Of a stretch of 64,000 bases of DNA, positions 1-14,000 are shown piece by piece. The stretch spans positions 3,100,001 to 3,164,000 of the forward strand of contig CM034130.1 in NCBI GenBank assembly GCA_019914995.1, given 5' to 3'. Position 1 is the first letter of the stretch, and every line of letters begins with the position of its first letter. The notes under the pieces were generated by a model, which had not been told where the DNA came from, searched no databases, and saw nothing but the letters and a program-made list of their open reading frames with translations. A program made the translations under genes and the position numbers. This stretch comes from Acanthochlamys bracteata. Taxonomy: Eukaryota; Streptophyta; Magnoliopsida; Pandanales; Velloziaceae.

Positions 1-394
1 GTATTTTAATTTCAGTTCACCATATTTTTCTTACAATACTGTGATACTTTTTATGTCATTTTTATAGAAAATCTCCACCAAACACTTATTTTATATCAAG
101 ATTTGTTTGCACTGAAATATATATATCAAGCTTCCTAAAGTTGAAGCATAAAGAATTTTCTTCATTTCCTCTTTTTAATTCTTCATTATAAAAGGGTTGT
201 ATTTAGAGCTTAATGTGAAATAGTTTCTACGAGGAGTTGCAATTGGCTTCTCTTTATTTAATCTTGTAAACACCTTCTTAATGCAACATTCTTAATATAG
301 TCGCAATTTTCATTGTTCTAATCACAAAGATCTTCATACATAAAATTTGCTTCATTCGTTCCAATTCTATCATATCACAATTTTATAAAGCTAT

Positions 395-905
395 GTTTCC
401 AATTTGTGGATTTTGTACTATCATTCTAGAAATTAATATGTCATCGATATAAAGTAAAAGGATCACAAACCATCATCATCTATCTTTATCACAAAAATTA
501 AATAATTAGATATGGTTTTACATACCTATAATTTGGCATGAAACAATCAAACTACTTACACCACTATATTGGAACTTGCTTCAAGCTGTGCAGTCTCTTC
601 TTCAACTTATAAGCTATATTCTATTTGTGTGTGACCTTGAACCTTTGCATTTGTTCCATAATGATCTCCTCTTTCAAATCGTTACAAGAAGGCTATTTTC
701 ACATCAAATTGCTTTATTTATATATTTATACTTATGCAATACTTTTACAATTTGGATAGAAGACATCTTCATAATTGAAAAAATTGCCTTGAAAGTTTTC
801 TATAACAAATCTCACATGTATACATATATTGGTTTTGAGCTATGATTTTTTAATTTTCAATTCAAACCCACTTATTGTTTAATATCTTTTGACTTTTTTG
901 TTTCT
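395..905 (-). pseudogene. Ty1/copia reverse transcriptase relic
   Basis: Reading the minus strand, scattered pieces of a copia-type reverse transcriptase are recognisable. A KWV-like piece lies near 864-880, FDVKIAFL at about 689-708, a KLKK..LHSLKQVP piece at about 541-614, and the catalytic segment VILLLYIDDILIS at 440-466 (YIDD in place of the usual YVDD). The pieces fall in the order expected for a copia RT but are broken by stops and frameshifts, so this is a long-dead element. No LTRs, primer-binding site or integrase were found next to it. It is unlike the two short-LTR copia elements further along and belongs to another copia lineage. The borders are approximate. Confidence 0.6.
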
Positions 906-2009
906 TACCAACTCGAAAGTTTTATTCTTATGTACAGATTTGCATCCCCTCTTACATAATATTTAACCACTCTATCTTGTCTTAATGACATAGCGCTTAT
1001 TAGTAACTTTCATGATCCACCTCATCAATGATCAAAACATACATTAAAAAATATTTAATAAAAAATTGAGGCTCTTTATTGGATCTTACTCGATATTGTA
1101 TGTGTAGCTCTAGAAAGAGTATTTCATCTTACTCGTGTAAGACTTTTTCATCTGTTCATGAAGATATCATGATAATTGCCTACATCATTACTATTATTAT
1201 GCATATATATCTCCCCCTTCTTGCATAGTAGTGCTTGAGCCTAAACCAATCTATGCTTTTGGTATAAATTTTGACCGCTTATTCTTTCCAAAATATTCAA
1301 TGAATTGATTTTAAAAATACAACATCTCAACTTCAGGCAATTTTCTTCACGCAAAACAAATTTACCCTATATCGACCGAATAATTAAATAAATAAAAGAG
1401 CTAATTTAGTTGTTAAAGAGAATTACCAACTCGAAATAATGACTTGCAGCTAGCATGTTTATCGATTGAATATGACTCAGTTGTAAATTATTATGTTTTG
1501 CAAATTGAAGGATTTGAATTAGTGACTACAAAAATAATCGAATGAAATATTTAGTTGGAAAATCCAAAATTATCGATTGAATGAACTAATTGGTAAATAT
1601 GAATTATAGAAAAGCTTGAAACAATTTGCATGACTAAATTATTATAGAAACCTAAGTTAAAAAAGAATGGAACATAAATACCAGTAGAGTTTCAAACAAA
1701 CTACATAATTACAACTCTTTGAATGAAACATGCGATCTTATTTTTTAAATAAACCTTTTAAAAATAAATTAAAAACATTGTTTGCTTGAAAAAGTGTTCA
1801 TATAGTCAAAAAGAATATAAACAACTGAAATGCTATTTAGTATATACTCGGTGATATATACTTAAATTTATGGATTCCTTTTATCTAAGATTTAATTTTT
1901 AAACTCTAGTGTACTTTTAAAACCTATTTAATTTTTAAATATAATGTTTACAATTTCTACTTTGTAGATATTTACCTTATTATTAAGCTTTTTTAAAAAT
2001 ATGTATGTA
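906..2009. other. AT-rich intergenic DNA
   Basis: No open frame with recognisable content. The first few hundred bases may still belong to the copia relic on the left, since this DNA resembles the upstream part of such elements, but no motif could be read with confidence. Bases 1-394 are likewise without a gene. Confidence 0.5.
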
Positions 2010-2017
2010 GTTAATAA

Positions 2018-2775
2018 CATAGTTGTAAGAACCGGACCGGACATCGAACCAAAAAACTGTTCGAGTCACGGTTTTCGGGTTGAACCGTCGGATCAATAAT
2101 TTTTAAATATTTTTAACTAATAATGATAATAATTATAGTAAAAAATCTACTGCCAATGACACTACTAATAATAATAGCTATAGCAATCATAATAAAAAAT
2201 TAGAGTACTATCAAAACAACAGCAATAATAGTCACCGCGAAAATTAAAGTATTACCATCATAATTGCCACTACCAATAATAATAATAACAACTAATTTAT
2301 AATAAAAAATATTTAAATAAATTAAGAGATTAGAAAAAGATAAAACTATAAAATAGATAAATTATAAAAGAGATATAACTAACTTTTTTAGATATACATA
2401 TTTGAGTCTAAATATTTTATAATATAAAAATTTAAAAGTCACTAATAATTAACATTTACAATAAGACATAATCAATTATATTTTTGCATTATCACATCCA
2501 AATACAAAATATAAACTACATATTATTTTTCAACATAGGGCTATTAATAATTATTTTTACATTAAATATATCATCAATTTAAAATTTTTAAAATTTTTTT
2601 TTCAACTCGATTTGACCCAAGCGGAGGGTCGAGTTGAAGGGGATCGAACGGGTCAAATCGGATCAAAACGGGTTAATTGCATAAACGATTTTTTTTTAAA
2701 TTCGGATCGATTTACCGTCCGAATCGACAGTTTTTGGATCGACCCGGATGGGTCGGTTCGGAACTGACAACTATG
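2018..2775. mobile_element. Non-autonomous hAT-like element, 758 bp
   Basis: The left end begins CATAGTTGTAAGAACCGGAC and the right end, read on the minus strand, begins CATAGTTGTCAGTTCCGAAC, giving imperfect terminal inverted repeats of about 24 bp. The flanks are a perfect 8-bp duplication, GTTAATAA, at 2010-2017 and 2776-2783. An 8-bp target duplication and termini starting with CA are typical of the hAT superfamily. The GC-rich ends carry repeated CGGATCGA/GACCGG-type motifs and the interior is AT-rich with no open frame, so there is no transposase and movement would have needed one supplied in trans. The perfect target duplication suggests a fairly recent insertion. Confidence 0.8.
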
Positions 2776-3831
2776 GTTAATAATATATAAATATAAGCAT
2801 TAATAATTTTATGAATTTTATAATTAATTATTTTTTATTTTAATATATTTTTAAATTTAAAAATAATTAGGATGGGGGTCAACTTGTTTATGTTGAAGGG
2901 AGGGGGATGACTTATTTAAATTAGAGGAGTGTGACTTTTTTAGGAGTATTTTTAAAAAATAGTTTTTATAAAATAAATAATATTTTTTTTTTTTTTTTGA
3001 AAAGTAAGTTTTAATTTTTTTATTTTAAAAATTAATAATAATAAATTCTAATAAAATCTCATGAAGTATTTTTTTTCGCACTTTCTAAATTAAAAATTTT
3101 GTATAGAATGTTCTAAAAAATTTATTATAAAGCACAAAATAAAAAATAAAAATAAAAATAAATTTGTAATTAACACCAAATAGGCACGTATTCGTAGACA
3201 GCTTATGGTTCGTTTCGCAAAACTATTTATTTCATTTCACTTTGTTATTTTAACTTTTCATTTTTCAAAAGCTTTCTATAGTATTCTAAAAAAATATTTC
3301 TAAAATTTTCAAAATACAAATAAATTGTACCTTATAAATTTATATATATATAATTTTATTTTACTGAAAACTTTTAGCTCTTTTTTTTTTCAAAAACCTC
3401 AACTTGAGCTACTTTTAAATAAAAAAAAATTATTTTAAGCATTTTCTCATGACCCGTTATTCCTATTAAATATACAAATAAATTTTCCCAAACAGCACCA
3501 AGGTCAATTTGGGAGGTGATTAACTTTAACTATCTTTTATCATTCATTTCTTTGGTTTTCGTTTCATTTCATGATTTGGTCAGAGACTAAAGCTATAAAA
3601 ATATTGGCAACTAATATAGGAGCAGCCGAGCATGTCGTTGTTTCTAGGTATACTTAAAATAAAATATAATATCAACATTTAGCATAATTTGATTCACAGG
3701 TTTTAACTGATTTCACCAAGAAAATTACCGAGACAAAACTTTTACCGTCTTACTATGTATTGAGCTGAAAACTATTATATTTTTCTTATGATTCGTAACG
3801 GCATATGACAGAAGCTTTACTAAAGATATAT

Positions 3832-4113
3832 TTTAAATATTCGTAACCAAATTTCGTAAAAATAAAAAATAAAAAGTAAAATTTTTTTAAAAATAAAGTG
3901 AATATGAAGTTCAGTATTTATATTTCAATAATTTTTAAAAATATATTAAAAATTAAAAAATATAATTATATTATTAAGTGTGCAATTAAAAAATTTAAAA
4001 TTAAAATTTTGTATGTAAAAATAAAATTTTAAATTTTTTATATAATTAAAATATATAAAATATTTAAAATTTAAAATCTGATAAAAAGAATATAGTTGCG
4101 GGTATTTGAAAAA
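3832..4113. repeat. AT-rich MITE-like repeat, copy A
   Basis: An AT-rich block of about 280 bp whose ends are roughly inverted: it begins near TTTAAATATTCGTAACCAAA and ends near GTTGCGGGTATTTGAAAAAT. The same block recurs at 22293-22561, 22962-23248 and 41766-42034. It has no coding capacity. Target duplications are hard to judge in such AT-rich DNA. Confidence 0.5.
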
Positions 4114-7100
4114 TGTTCTAAGTAGTAATACCAAGTATACGAAGAGTTATGATGTACTCTTTTATATCATATTATTTAATTTTTTTAAAAAAATATTTCA
4201 GTTTACTTTTTAGTTATATAAAAATATATAAAAAATTACGTTCAACTTACTCTTCTTAAAAAATAATATAAAAATCAAAATATTTTCTAACCGTATTATT
4301 CACAGTTTGCGCACTTTCTAGTAATTTATTGTCTTCTACAAGAACACATTATAAAAAAATTTTCATTTTTATTTTTTCGTCTAATGATAGTGATGTTGAA
4401 CATTAAGCCAATCTATAAAACTCTACTTGCAAAATGATAGCGCAACGACTTAATTTACTACAATTAAATTAAGAAATAGCAGCACTCATTTCCTTGCGTT
4501 CTTCTTCTCCTACTAACCTGAGTGAGACAAAACCTTCGCCGATCGAGCAACTGTTCCTTCAGCCCAAACAGTGCAACATTATTTTCACACCCAATTAATT
4601 TGTTTATATTAGTTTTTATATAAAAGAATATTACTACGGTGTTGCCGTATTCCAAAACTCTAAAAGTTTGTTTTGTATTTTAAAAATAAGTTTTTATAAA
4701 TTGATAATTCGAAATAAGCTATTTAGAAATAAATTTGTGAAACCACATTTAATAAGTTGTCCAAAAATAATTTTTTGATTGAAAATAAATATTTTTGGAA
4801 TCACTTTCTGATAAGTAAAAAAATTCTAACTTCTTTTTCTGCTATAAACGATCTTTTTCTGTCATTGCCTTCAAATTTATGTATTTATTTATTTTACTAT
4901 TTTTATGAAGAACTTGAATATTTACAAAATTTTCAAAATAATTATCCTAATTATTAGCAAGTAGCAAAATTTGCAAATACAATCTTTAAATTAAGAATAT
5001 TCTAAATAAAATATTGTTTAATATGTCTTAATTTGTTAACTTGGTATGGGTGATCATTTTCATATGTTATTGAACTAACTAAAATTGAAATAAAGGATAT
5101 AAAATTGTGGTTGGTTCAATTTTTTACTAATTGATAGTGATTTAGCCTAAACAAAATTTAATTAGCACAAAAAAGACACCAATTAAACGCAAAACTTTGG
5201 TTCCAAGGTATGTAATTAATGCTTGATGCTGAAAGAAATTAAGATAATTTAAATAAAACCCTATAAGTACTAGGATGAGGATCTTATAATTAATTGCAAT
5301 CAAACCAACTATATCAATTTGTGACTGTGACAAGTTAATTTTAGTCGACCTTGATTAATTAACCAATTGTCATCTTCCTAATTACAATTCATAAAAACAG
5401 ATTACGATTTTAAAATTTGAAGTTGCTAAATAAGGGATTATTTGGGATTACTTAAAATAAGGTACAATTTTGAAAAACCATGTTTGTAAGTTCTTTGTTT
5501 ACTTAGGAATATGATACAAATTACAAATATAAAAAATTTATAACGTATAATTCACCTATAGTTTTTAAATTTTACAAAAAACTTTTAAATTACTATAGAA
5601 AATCTTTTGGAAAAATTAAAAATTAAATAGAGAAAAAATAAGTAATACCGAAATATGTCTTAAAGCCTGGACATTTTTCTTATAGTAATTTTGTTTGACT
5701 GAAAATTGGTCTTCTTGTGCTAAATAAATTTCCTTACTTCAATTATCAAGACTTTTTATAGTTATTAATACGAAAAGTTTTCTTATATATGCTAACATTG
5801 TTAACTAACTTAAGACGTATTTACTTGCTTTGAAGTTTTAAAAATTAGTTTCTAAAAAAACAAATATAAAAAATAAATATATTAGAATAAATATAAAAAA
5901 TTATTTGTAAGAAAATTTTGAGAATGGAAGTTAGTTTTTAAATCGTGCAGGTTGAAGTAAAATGCTTTTATTCTTATCTATGTTCAGGATTTATTTATCA
6001 ATTCATCAAACTCATTTTTTAAACTCATTTTTAATATAAAAATTATTTTTTAAAATTTACTTACAATACACAAAATAAATATAAAATTTTAATTTTATTA
6101 AATATTTTTAGTTGTTACTTATATTTTAAAATTTATTTAAAAAAATTGAATTTATCTTTAAAATAAACACGCTCTTACCGTTGCCTTCTCAAATTTGCAA
6201 AAGTTATTAAACGTCTATAGGACAAACCTCTATTGCAATGACCTACGACTAGCGGTTGGTTACCACCTACCATCACTTGGGCCGCCAAGTAATTAATCGC
6301 TTGGGTGACGTTTTCCATGTGAGACATGGGCCCATAAGGGCCCATTATGTTTTGACGGCAGCAAAGTTTGATTCTCTTATTAGTCAAACATGAACAATGC
6401 AAAAAAATATGGTTTGATATGGTGGTTAAAAAATATATAAATTACTATCAACCGAAAATAAAAACAAAGGAGTATTATTTATTAATACCAGGAAAAAGAT
6501 TATTTTCTATAAAAAAAAAAAAAAAAAAAAAAAGAGGAAGAAGCAGTAGCTGTATGGGTGGACCGTTGAAGCCCAAACTAGTTATGCAATTACGGGTCCC
6601 AAAAGAGCGTGCAATTTGTCACCAAACAGCTGAGGCAGACCTTACTAGATTTATATTTTTCCATAAACGGAAACTTTCCATGATCGCAACAGAATATGAA
6701 TAAAAACTGAACGGTTTTATCTTAATTTAATTTGCAAAATTTTATTTATTTGTTTTTCAGTAAATAAACTTAAATAGAGTATTTTAATTAGAGCGCTCCA
6801 ACTCTAAGGCTTCTGCTTGTACCCCCAACCCCAACTTATAACTAAAAAAAGAGAATATATGAAGTTACCAGTGTATATATTTGTCATGCCACTGAGCTTG
6901 AGTTCTAGCAGAGTCTTTTCGCTCGCAGTCGTTGATTCACTATAAGGAACAAGAAATTGGTCACGCATTGGTTATGGGCCGGCTTATTCTATAATGTGAA
7001 AGCTTCTTACGGGCCAGATTCTTTGGGCTCAAATCGTTGTATTTGCGCAAGTTTTAACTTTCAAGTCTCAAACAGAAGAGTGAAAGGCCCAAATTGTTTT

Positions 7101-7551
7101 TCGAGTAAAAAGGGCCAAATTGAAGATGTATAAAAGCTATATGTATATATTGGTATTTAAAAATGCCCAAACACTCAAGGGACGCCTAGGTTCTCCTGCA
7201 ATCTTCTTGTTTAGAAGTTCATTTGTGATACTAACAAAAGAAATACTAACTGCTGCAGGTCTGCAACCCAACAAGCAAAGTTTTCAGTGGAAAGCTCTAC
7301 CAGTTGCTACATCACTAAAGGCAAAAAGAATGTTTATGTTTACTTTAATATAAATGTGAGTTTAGTAAAATTTTTAGTTTTAAAATTTTAATTTTAAAAC
7401 TAAGTTTTTGTCTGAAAAAATATTAGTTTAAAATTATATTATTTTAGTTTAAAAATAAGGTAAAAGTTAAAATTGAGTTTGAAGAAAAATAATTTCGGAG
7501 TGTAGATAAACTAGCCGTCACCAAGCCATATACTCGGTCCAGAACTCGGTC
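4114..7551. other. Gene-poor AT-rich intergenic stretch
   Basis: Mostly AT-rich low-complexity DNA. Short open frames here (for example near 6175-6402 on the minus strand and 6368-6703 on the plus strand) have no recognisable domain and one runs through a poly-A tract at about 6511-6530. I see no supported gene. Confidence 0.5.
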
Positions 7552-8204
7552 ACAACCTTCGCATCCCTACCCGCTTCCGCGATGCTTATTCGCTCAATCG
7601 CCAACAATCTCTTTCCTAGAGAGCTCCGCCAATTAACCTCCTCAGCTTTGAACTCCTCCGGGTACACATGACAAGTCTCGTCTTTGACGCCGCTAGCTAG
7701 CTGCTATCTATCCACAAAAGTTCCTCCTTAAGGCAGCCAACACAGGAAAGGCAAGAACTTCAAGCTTGCCTTAGACCAAGGTGAGGAGATCGTCGATGTC
7801 TATGACTGGCTTCAGTCTAAATAGCGATGCATCTCTCTGAAAGACAGAAGAGTAGTGCGGCGCCGTGCAGTAATCACCGAGATGATTATAATGACGACCC
7901 ATTTATACAGCGATATGGGTCTTACCCGTGTCTCTTCAAGCCGGTATTAGAACTCATATATGAATTACAGGGTGAAAGTGTAGTTAGATTATTACTTGCC
8001 GTAGGAGTTAGATGATCACTTGCTGTACGTGTTAGAGCAAGCAAGGGCTATGAAGGCTGTAGAAAGAACTCTTCCGGATGGATTAAAGGTTTGCTCGAAA
8101 ATGCGGACGCGACGCAGACAGAGGTCGTAGAGGAGCTGTTAAGGAGTAAAGATTCAGATATTGCATTAGGTACACTACGGGAGTTCCTTAAGTGTAGAAG
8201 AAAG
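7552..8204 (+). pseudogene. AAA-ATPase (BCS1-like / AATP1-type) pseudogene
   Basis: Three separated pieces match, in order, the plant AAA-ATPases related to At3g50940/AATP1. At 7552-7671 the frame reads ..FASLPASAMLIRSIANN.., then a PRELR segment: the membrane-anchor and N-terminal region. At 7753-7824 it reads KNFKLALDQGEEIVDVYDW, the region just before the family's AAA core. At 8112-8204 it reads TEVVEELLRSKDSDIALG followed by LREFLKCRRK, the C-terminal TPxEVAEELM..LxxFLxxK segment. The Walker A/B core is missing between pieces 2 and 3, and stops interrupt each piece. The gene is therefore a degraded, internally deleted remnant. Assignment is from remembered family motifs. Confidence 0.6.
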
Positions 8205-10846
8205 ACATGCAGCTACTAATGATCTCAAGGAAGAAACAAACAACAAGGGTCTAGTAGTGAACATCAAATGAATCATTTTGAAGATCAACGGAATAGTAAC
8301 GAGGATGGAATTCAGGAAGATGCAAGCACTGATATGGAACAGATTACAGATGTAGCAGATAGCTAACGAATTTAAAGAGAATAAAAATTTTGAAGAGATA
8401 CACGAACTTAATTTTCTTCATTGATAAAGAAAATAAAGAGAACCACCTTTATTTTAGGGGTGAGAATATATGACCCGATCCGAAAAATCAAATCGAAACT
8501 GAACCTATTTAAATAAAATTATGGTTACAAAATTTCACCCATATAAATATATGAAATGAATTATGATTGAACAAATTTATCGGATTATTAAATAAGTCGA
8601 TTCGAATTAATCCGAATTTGACTCACCAACCCAAATTGCCACCTCTTCTTTAGTTTTTTTAACAATATATTAAAATATTAGCTATAAAAATAATCAAAAA
8701 TAATAATTTTAAATTATTAAATTGTATTATATTTATAATAATTATTTATTTTATATTTTAGTAAAATAGTATAAGATTAGAATTATAATATTATCGAAAG
8801 TGTTACTATATAGATGTTTTGTTAAATGATGAATTTGAATTTCGTATAAAAATTTTTATCAAAATTTTTTTTAGATAGCTATGTTTATCAAAATTTTTAT
8901 CGAAAATATTAATATGTATTTATAATTATAAAATATTAGTTGTCATCATATATTTTCAAAATATAAAAATAATTTTTTTGAGTATTTTAAAGATGGATGA
9001 AGATATTAAAAATGCACATTTTGATGGACATTCATGATATCTCCTCACTAAAAATATCGTGCACTTTCATTCCAATTGATCTTATAATTTCATTAAAGTT
9101 TAAAATTATAAAATTAAAAATTAAAAATTATAATTATTAAATAAGTTAATTCGAATTTGATATGATTATTAATAGGTTGGATTAGAATTGATAATTTTAA
9201 TCCGTATAAATATATGGATTATATTATGTAGAATTAGTACAAGAAAAAAAAAAATTAAAAAAAGTTACAACTCAATAGATAAAGAAAGAAATAAATAGAA
9301 TATTGATTGCATGAATACAATTGATTGCATGAAGAGTCAGGAGCACAGATCGACAAGATAGACATCGTCATCAATCGCATGAGAAGCAATCGCGTGCGGC
9401 TAATAATGAGCAGAGTAAGAGTTGAGATTGCGTATAATTGATCATGAAGTCAAGAATAGTGATCAGCGCTTTGTGATATCGAAGTTCTACTGTCATGCAT
9501 GGAAAAAAGAACTACTGAATACATTACGCAGTTGAAGAAACCTCGCATACTAGAATAGAAAGAAATAGATCCCGTGTTCGAAATAAAATCAGCTATGGGG
9601 CAGCATAAGGAGAGATTCGTTGCAAAAAGAAAGCGATCACATTATCAAAAACACCGACTTTAATACCATAACAGAATTTGAAAAAACCTACAAATTTAAT
9701 TTCTTCCTTGATAGAGAAAATAAAGAAAAACACATTTATTATATACTTCTTAATATTACAAAATAATGAAAAATAATAATAATTTATACAAAAACAAATC
9801 AAATATTATATAACAATTCTTTCTTAAAAAAGATAACTAGAGGTTTTTTTAATACTTGTTGGAGATTGAATAGAGTAACCACTAACACCCAACTAACCTT
9901 CGAGACGAAAAAAGACATCACATCCAATAGTTTGATGAAAATATAGATAGTTTAAAATTGTAAGAAATATGTCATAGAATGAGAAACTTCGATGAAACTT
10001 TTTTAAGAATAAAATCACTTAAAGTATTATGCATTTATTTGCGTTTGAAGCGCAACTGATCATAAGCTAGATTAGGAACTGAGATCAATGAGCGACTAAG
10101 TGCATGTAGAAAAAGTAATCGCAAAAAATAGAGCCACTTGCGCAAAAGATCGAGCATAAAAAAGACAATTGCACGTGTTGATGGGAGAAATTATCGGACC
10201 TTTAAATTAAATTAGGTTCAAATTAGTAACGAAAGAACTTGATAAATCCGAATGAATAACGAGCTAGTCATGTAGGTTTAGATCTGAGTAGAGGTTTGAA
10301 ATTATGTCCAAATAAAAAATAGGCTAACTATTTTGGAGGTGGACCAATAACTCGTCTTGAATTATGTCAAATTGGACTCTAATTTAGTGCGCTTAACAAC
10401 CTGTCTTTTGATTGTTCCATATTAGGTAGGTATTGAAATAGATATGGGTATATATATGAGAGATGTTAATACCCAAATAGTTGGTTAATTATTTTACTTT
10501 GGATATCCGATTTTATGAAAAATAATATGAAAGAGAAGCAAATTGCTAATCTTTCTAAGAAATCATCACATATGTATTAGCAACAACTCCCGTAAGGATC
10601 TAGCTAACCGTATTTAGAAAGAGGATTTCATTGGAAAGAATTGTTCAAAATAGTAGAAAATGACTATAATTGTGGTTTTCCTTCCAACTATGCACTGCAA
10701 ATGTCATCTTACTAACAACAGTTATTATCTCTCGCATGAATACATAATGGCATCCATTAGTGGCGATATATTGATATATAAACTCTAGTAGAATGTTGAT
10801 GTACATGGATAGAGATTAAGAATAATAAAAAAAAGAATTAGCTATG
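8205..10846. other. Intergenic repeats, no gene seen
   Basis: AT-rich DNA with several repeat-like pieces. A segment near 8455-8650 has GGGT/ACCC-rich ends (AGGGGTGAGAATATATGACC on the left, CCAAATTGCCACCTC on the right) resembling a small hAT-type MITE. Related stretches of about 50 bp containing GATARAGAAAATAAAGARAA occur at about 8404-8456 and 9688-9740 in the same orientation, which may mark the two ends of a degraded element, but no coding remnant was recognised between them. Confidence 0.4.
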
Positions 10847-10851
10847 AACAA

Positions 10852-11031
10852 TGAAACGAATTGAGAGAAAAAAAAAAATGATAATAGTTGATGATTAGTT
10901 TACATTCAATAGCTATATATATATAGCTAATTATAAGAGTCTAACTAATAAACATAATCAATGTGGGACTAAAGTAATACTAAACGGGCCAAAATAAGAT
11001 GGGCCTATATATAAATTCACATAATCTAACA
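10852..11031 (-). repeat. 3' LTR of copia element 1
   Basis: 180 bp, beginning TGTTAGATTATGTGAATTTA on the minus strand and ending CAATTCGTTTCA. It matches the LTR at 14373-14562 and both LTRs of the element at 46625-50604. The polypurine tract lies at 11032-11040. Confidence 0.9.
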
Positions 11032-11039
11032 CGCCCCTT

Positions 11040-14000
11040 CAAACTCATGGAAGATCAAGCAACATGAGTTTGCTCAATAATATCTGAAATCTCGGTGTAG
11101 GATGTGCCTTTGTAAAGAAATCTGCTAGTTGATCAGTAGAAATCACATGTGGTAGATTTTCTTGCTACGCCACGAGATCAACAAGTCACCAAGAAATAAA
11201 TAGAAACATGTAATAGATCTTCTGGTGGTTGGATCACCTGCCCAGTCTGTATCTGAAAAGGCTCGAAGCTCCAAATTTGATGTAGAAGACATAAAAAGTG
11301 AGCGAGTAATCGTACCTCAAAGATATCTGAAAATTCGCAATAAAGCACTATAATGTACTGATCGAGGTGTAGAGACAAACTGACTCATAATACTAACTGT
11401 ATGAGAAATATCTGGGATCGTCAAACAAAGATATACAAGTTGACCAACTAATCGCCTGTACCGACTAGGATCTGTGAGAGACTCACCATCAGTGGGACGA
11501 AGCTTCACATGAAGCTCCATAGGAGTGTTAATTGTCTTACTATCCGATATATCTGCTGATCCAATAATATCCGAGGTATACTTTTGTTGAGAAATAAGAA
11601 TACCTCTATCACCCTGAGCAATTTCCAATCCAAGAAAACAACGTATGTGACCAAGATCTTTCATCTGAAATTGCTAACGAAGACGTCTTTGAGTTGCTGG
11701 TATTTCTGCTGAATCATCTCCTATTATAATCATATCATCTACATATAACAACAGAAGTACCCTCCCCTGCGATGAGGACCGTACAAATAAGGAGTGATCC
11801 TAAAAACTCTGCTGAAAATCTGCCTCTGTAATGGCTCATCTAAAACACTCAAACCAAGCTCTAGGAGCCTGTTTGAGTCTATAAATAGCACGACAAAGCT
11901 GACATACATGACTTGGTAGTGTAGAGAGATCTGGAGAAGGCTGCATATAAATAATCTCGGATAAACTACCATGAAGAAATGCATTCTTCACGTCCATCTG
12001 ATAAAGAGGCCACCGACGTACTGCAGCAACAGCTAATAAAGTACGAACTGTAGTCATCTGAGCTACATGAGCAAATATCTCATCATAATCAATTCTATGC
12101 TCCTAAGTAAATCCTCGAGCAACAAGACGAGACTTATGCCGCTCAATAGATCCGTCGGGTTTATATTTGATTTTGAAAACCCATTTACAACTAATAGTCT
12201 GAGCTCCCTCTGAAAGTGAGATAATATCCCAAGTACATGTCTCCTGAAAAGCATGAAACTCCTCTGCTATAGCTTTCTACCATTCAGGGTACTGAATTGC
12301 TTCTTGATAAGAATTGGGTTCTCGAGTAGTGTGTATAGAAATAAGAAAAGAATGAAACTGTGGAGAATAAGAGGACAATGTGGCAAAGCCGAACCTATCT
12401 GGTGGACCAGAATAATCTGGAGTAAACCGATCAGGTGGTCTGTGAACTCGTTGTGACTGACGAGTATGTGGTGGTTGAGGTGGATGTGAGGGTGGTGATG
12501 AAGATGAAGATAATGAACTCGAAGTAGAAGAAGAATATGGAGGATTCTCATGTGCCATCGTTGGAACTATCGTAGAAGGGACTGTACTATTAGAAGAAAA
12601 TAAAGGAGTTGGATCAATGGAGACGTTAGAATACTGAGTAGATGATGTAGAAGTATGTGTGTCTGGTGATGGTAAGAATTCGACGTCAGGAGATGTAAAA
12701 AAATAAGGTATATTTTAAAAAAATGTGACATGTCGAGAAATACGAAGACGACGAGCCAAAGGATCATAACAACGATTTCCTTTATGCTTAAAACTAATGC
12801 CAAGAAGGATACACTTAGCTGAAGTAGCAGACAGTTTCGTGCGCTCAGTCGGAGGAAGAAGAATAAAACAAGTACATCCAAAAGTGCGAAGCATGCTATA
12901 GTCAGGAGGAGATGAAAAAAGACTCTCATGAGAGGTCTTGCTAGATAAACCAGATGATGGAGTGATATTGATAAGATTAACTGAAGTAAGAATTGCCTCT
13001 GCCCAAAAAGTTTGAGGTACAGAATAGGATAAAAAAAGAGCACGAGCAGTCTCCAAAATGTAGCAATGCTTGCGTTCTGCTACCCTATTCTGTTCATGAG
13101 TGTAATGACATGATTACTGAAAAAGGGTACCATGAGACTGTAAGATAGATCTCATGGTAGATGACAGATACTCACGAGCACAATCAGAACGAAAAATTTT
13201 AACTCTACAGTTAAACTGAGTATGGATCATAGCGGTGAATCGATTATAAATAGAAGGAAGATCCGACCGATTGCGTATGAGATAAACCCAAATATAACGA
13301 GTGTAATCATCAATAAAACTTACATAATAAATAAAGCCAGTCATGGATGAGATAGGTGCGGAGCCCTAAATGTCAGAATGAACTAACTCAAAAGGACGTT
13401 TGGTTTTAGATAAACTTTTAGTGAAAAGAAGAGCTAAATGTTTTCCCAATTTACAATCTGTACATGCAGATAGTGGTGAAAAAAACCTTTGTCCGAGGGC
13501 TCCACTTTGAAATAAACTTTTAAGTTGAGATTCAAAAATATGACCCAAACGTCTATGCCACAAATCAGCAGTAGATGAAACAACATCATCACAACTAATA
13601 GTGGAAGGATTAGATAAAAGAATATAAAAATATTCTAAATAATAGAGTCGTCCATTTCTACTAGCACAACCAATCGTTTGGCCAGTATGAGGATCCTTTA
13701 CACTGCAGGTAATAGAATCAAAATTAACAATGAATCCACTCTCGCAAAGACTACTGATGGATATAAAATTATAAGTAATGCTTGGAACATGTAGGACAAA
13801 AGGTGAAGTTAGAGTATCTGAAATAAGACATCCAAATTTGGTAATGAGTAACTGAAAATCATCGGCTGTGTGTAGGGATGGAAAATGTGATGGCAAAGAT
13901 GTAGTTTTGGATAATAAAGGTTCATTCGAAGTTATGTGATGAGAAGCACCATAATCTAATATTCAAGAAGAAGACATACCTGGAGAGGCAGAAAAAGTAG

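Noticed and set aside
6368-6703. 111-aa open frame on the plus strand
   Set aside because: It runs through a poly-A tract coding a lysine run, has no domain, and lies in a gene-free region; treated as a chance frame.
12267-13043. Long frames of 94 and 158 aa beside the copia pol frame
   Set aside because: They are alternative frames of the copia integrase-RT linker, rich in Leu/His from the codon pattern, with no independent evidence.
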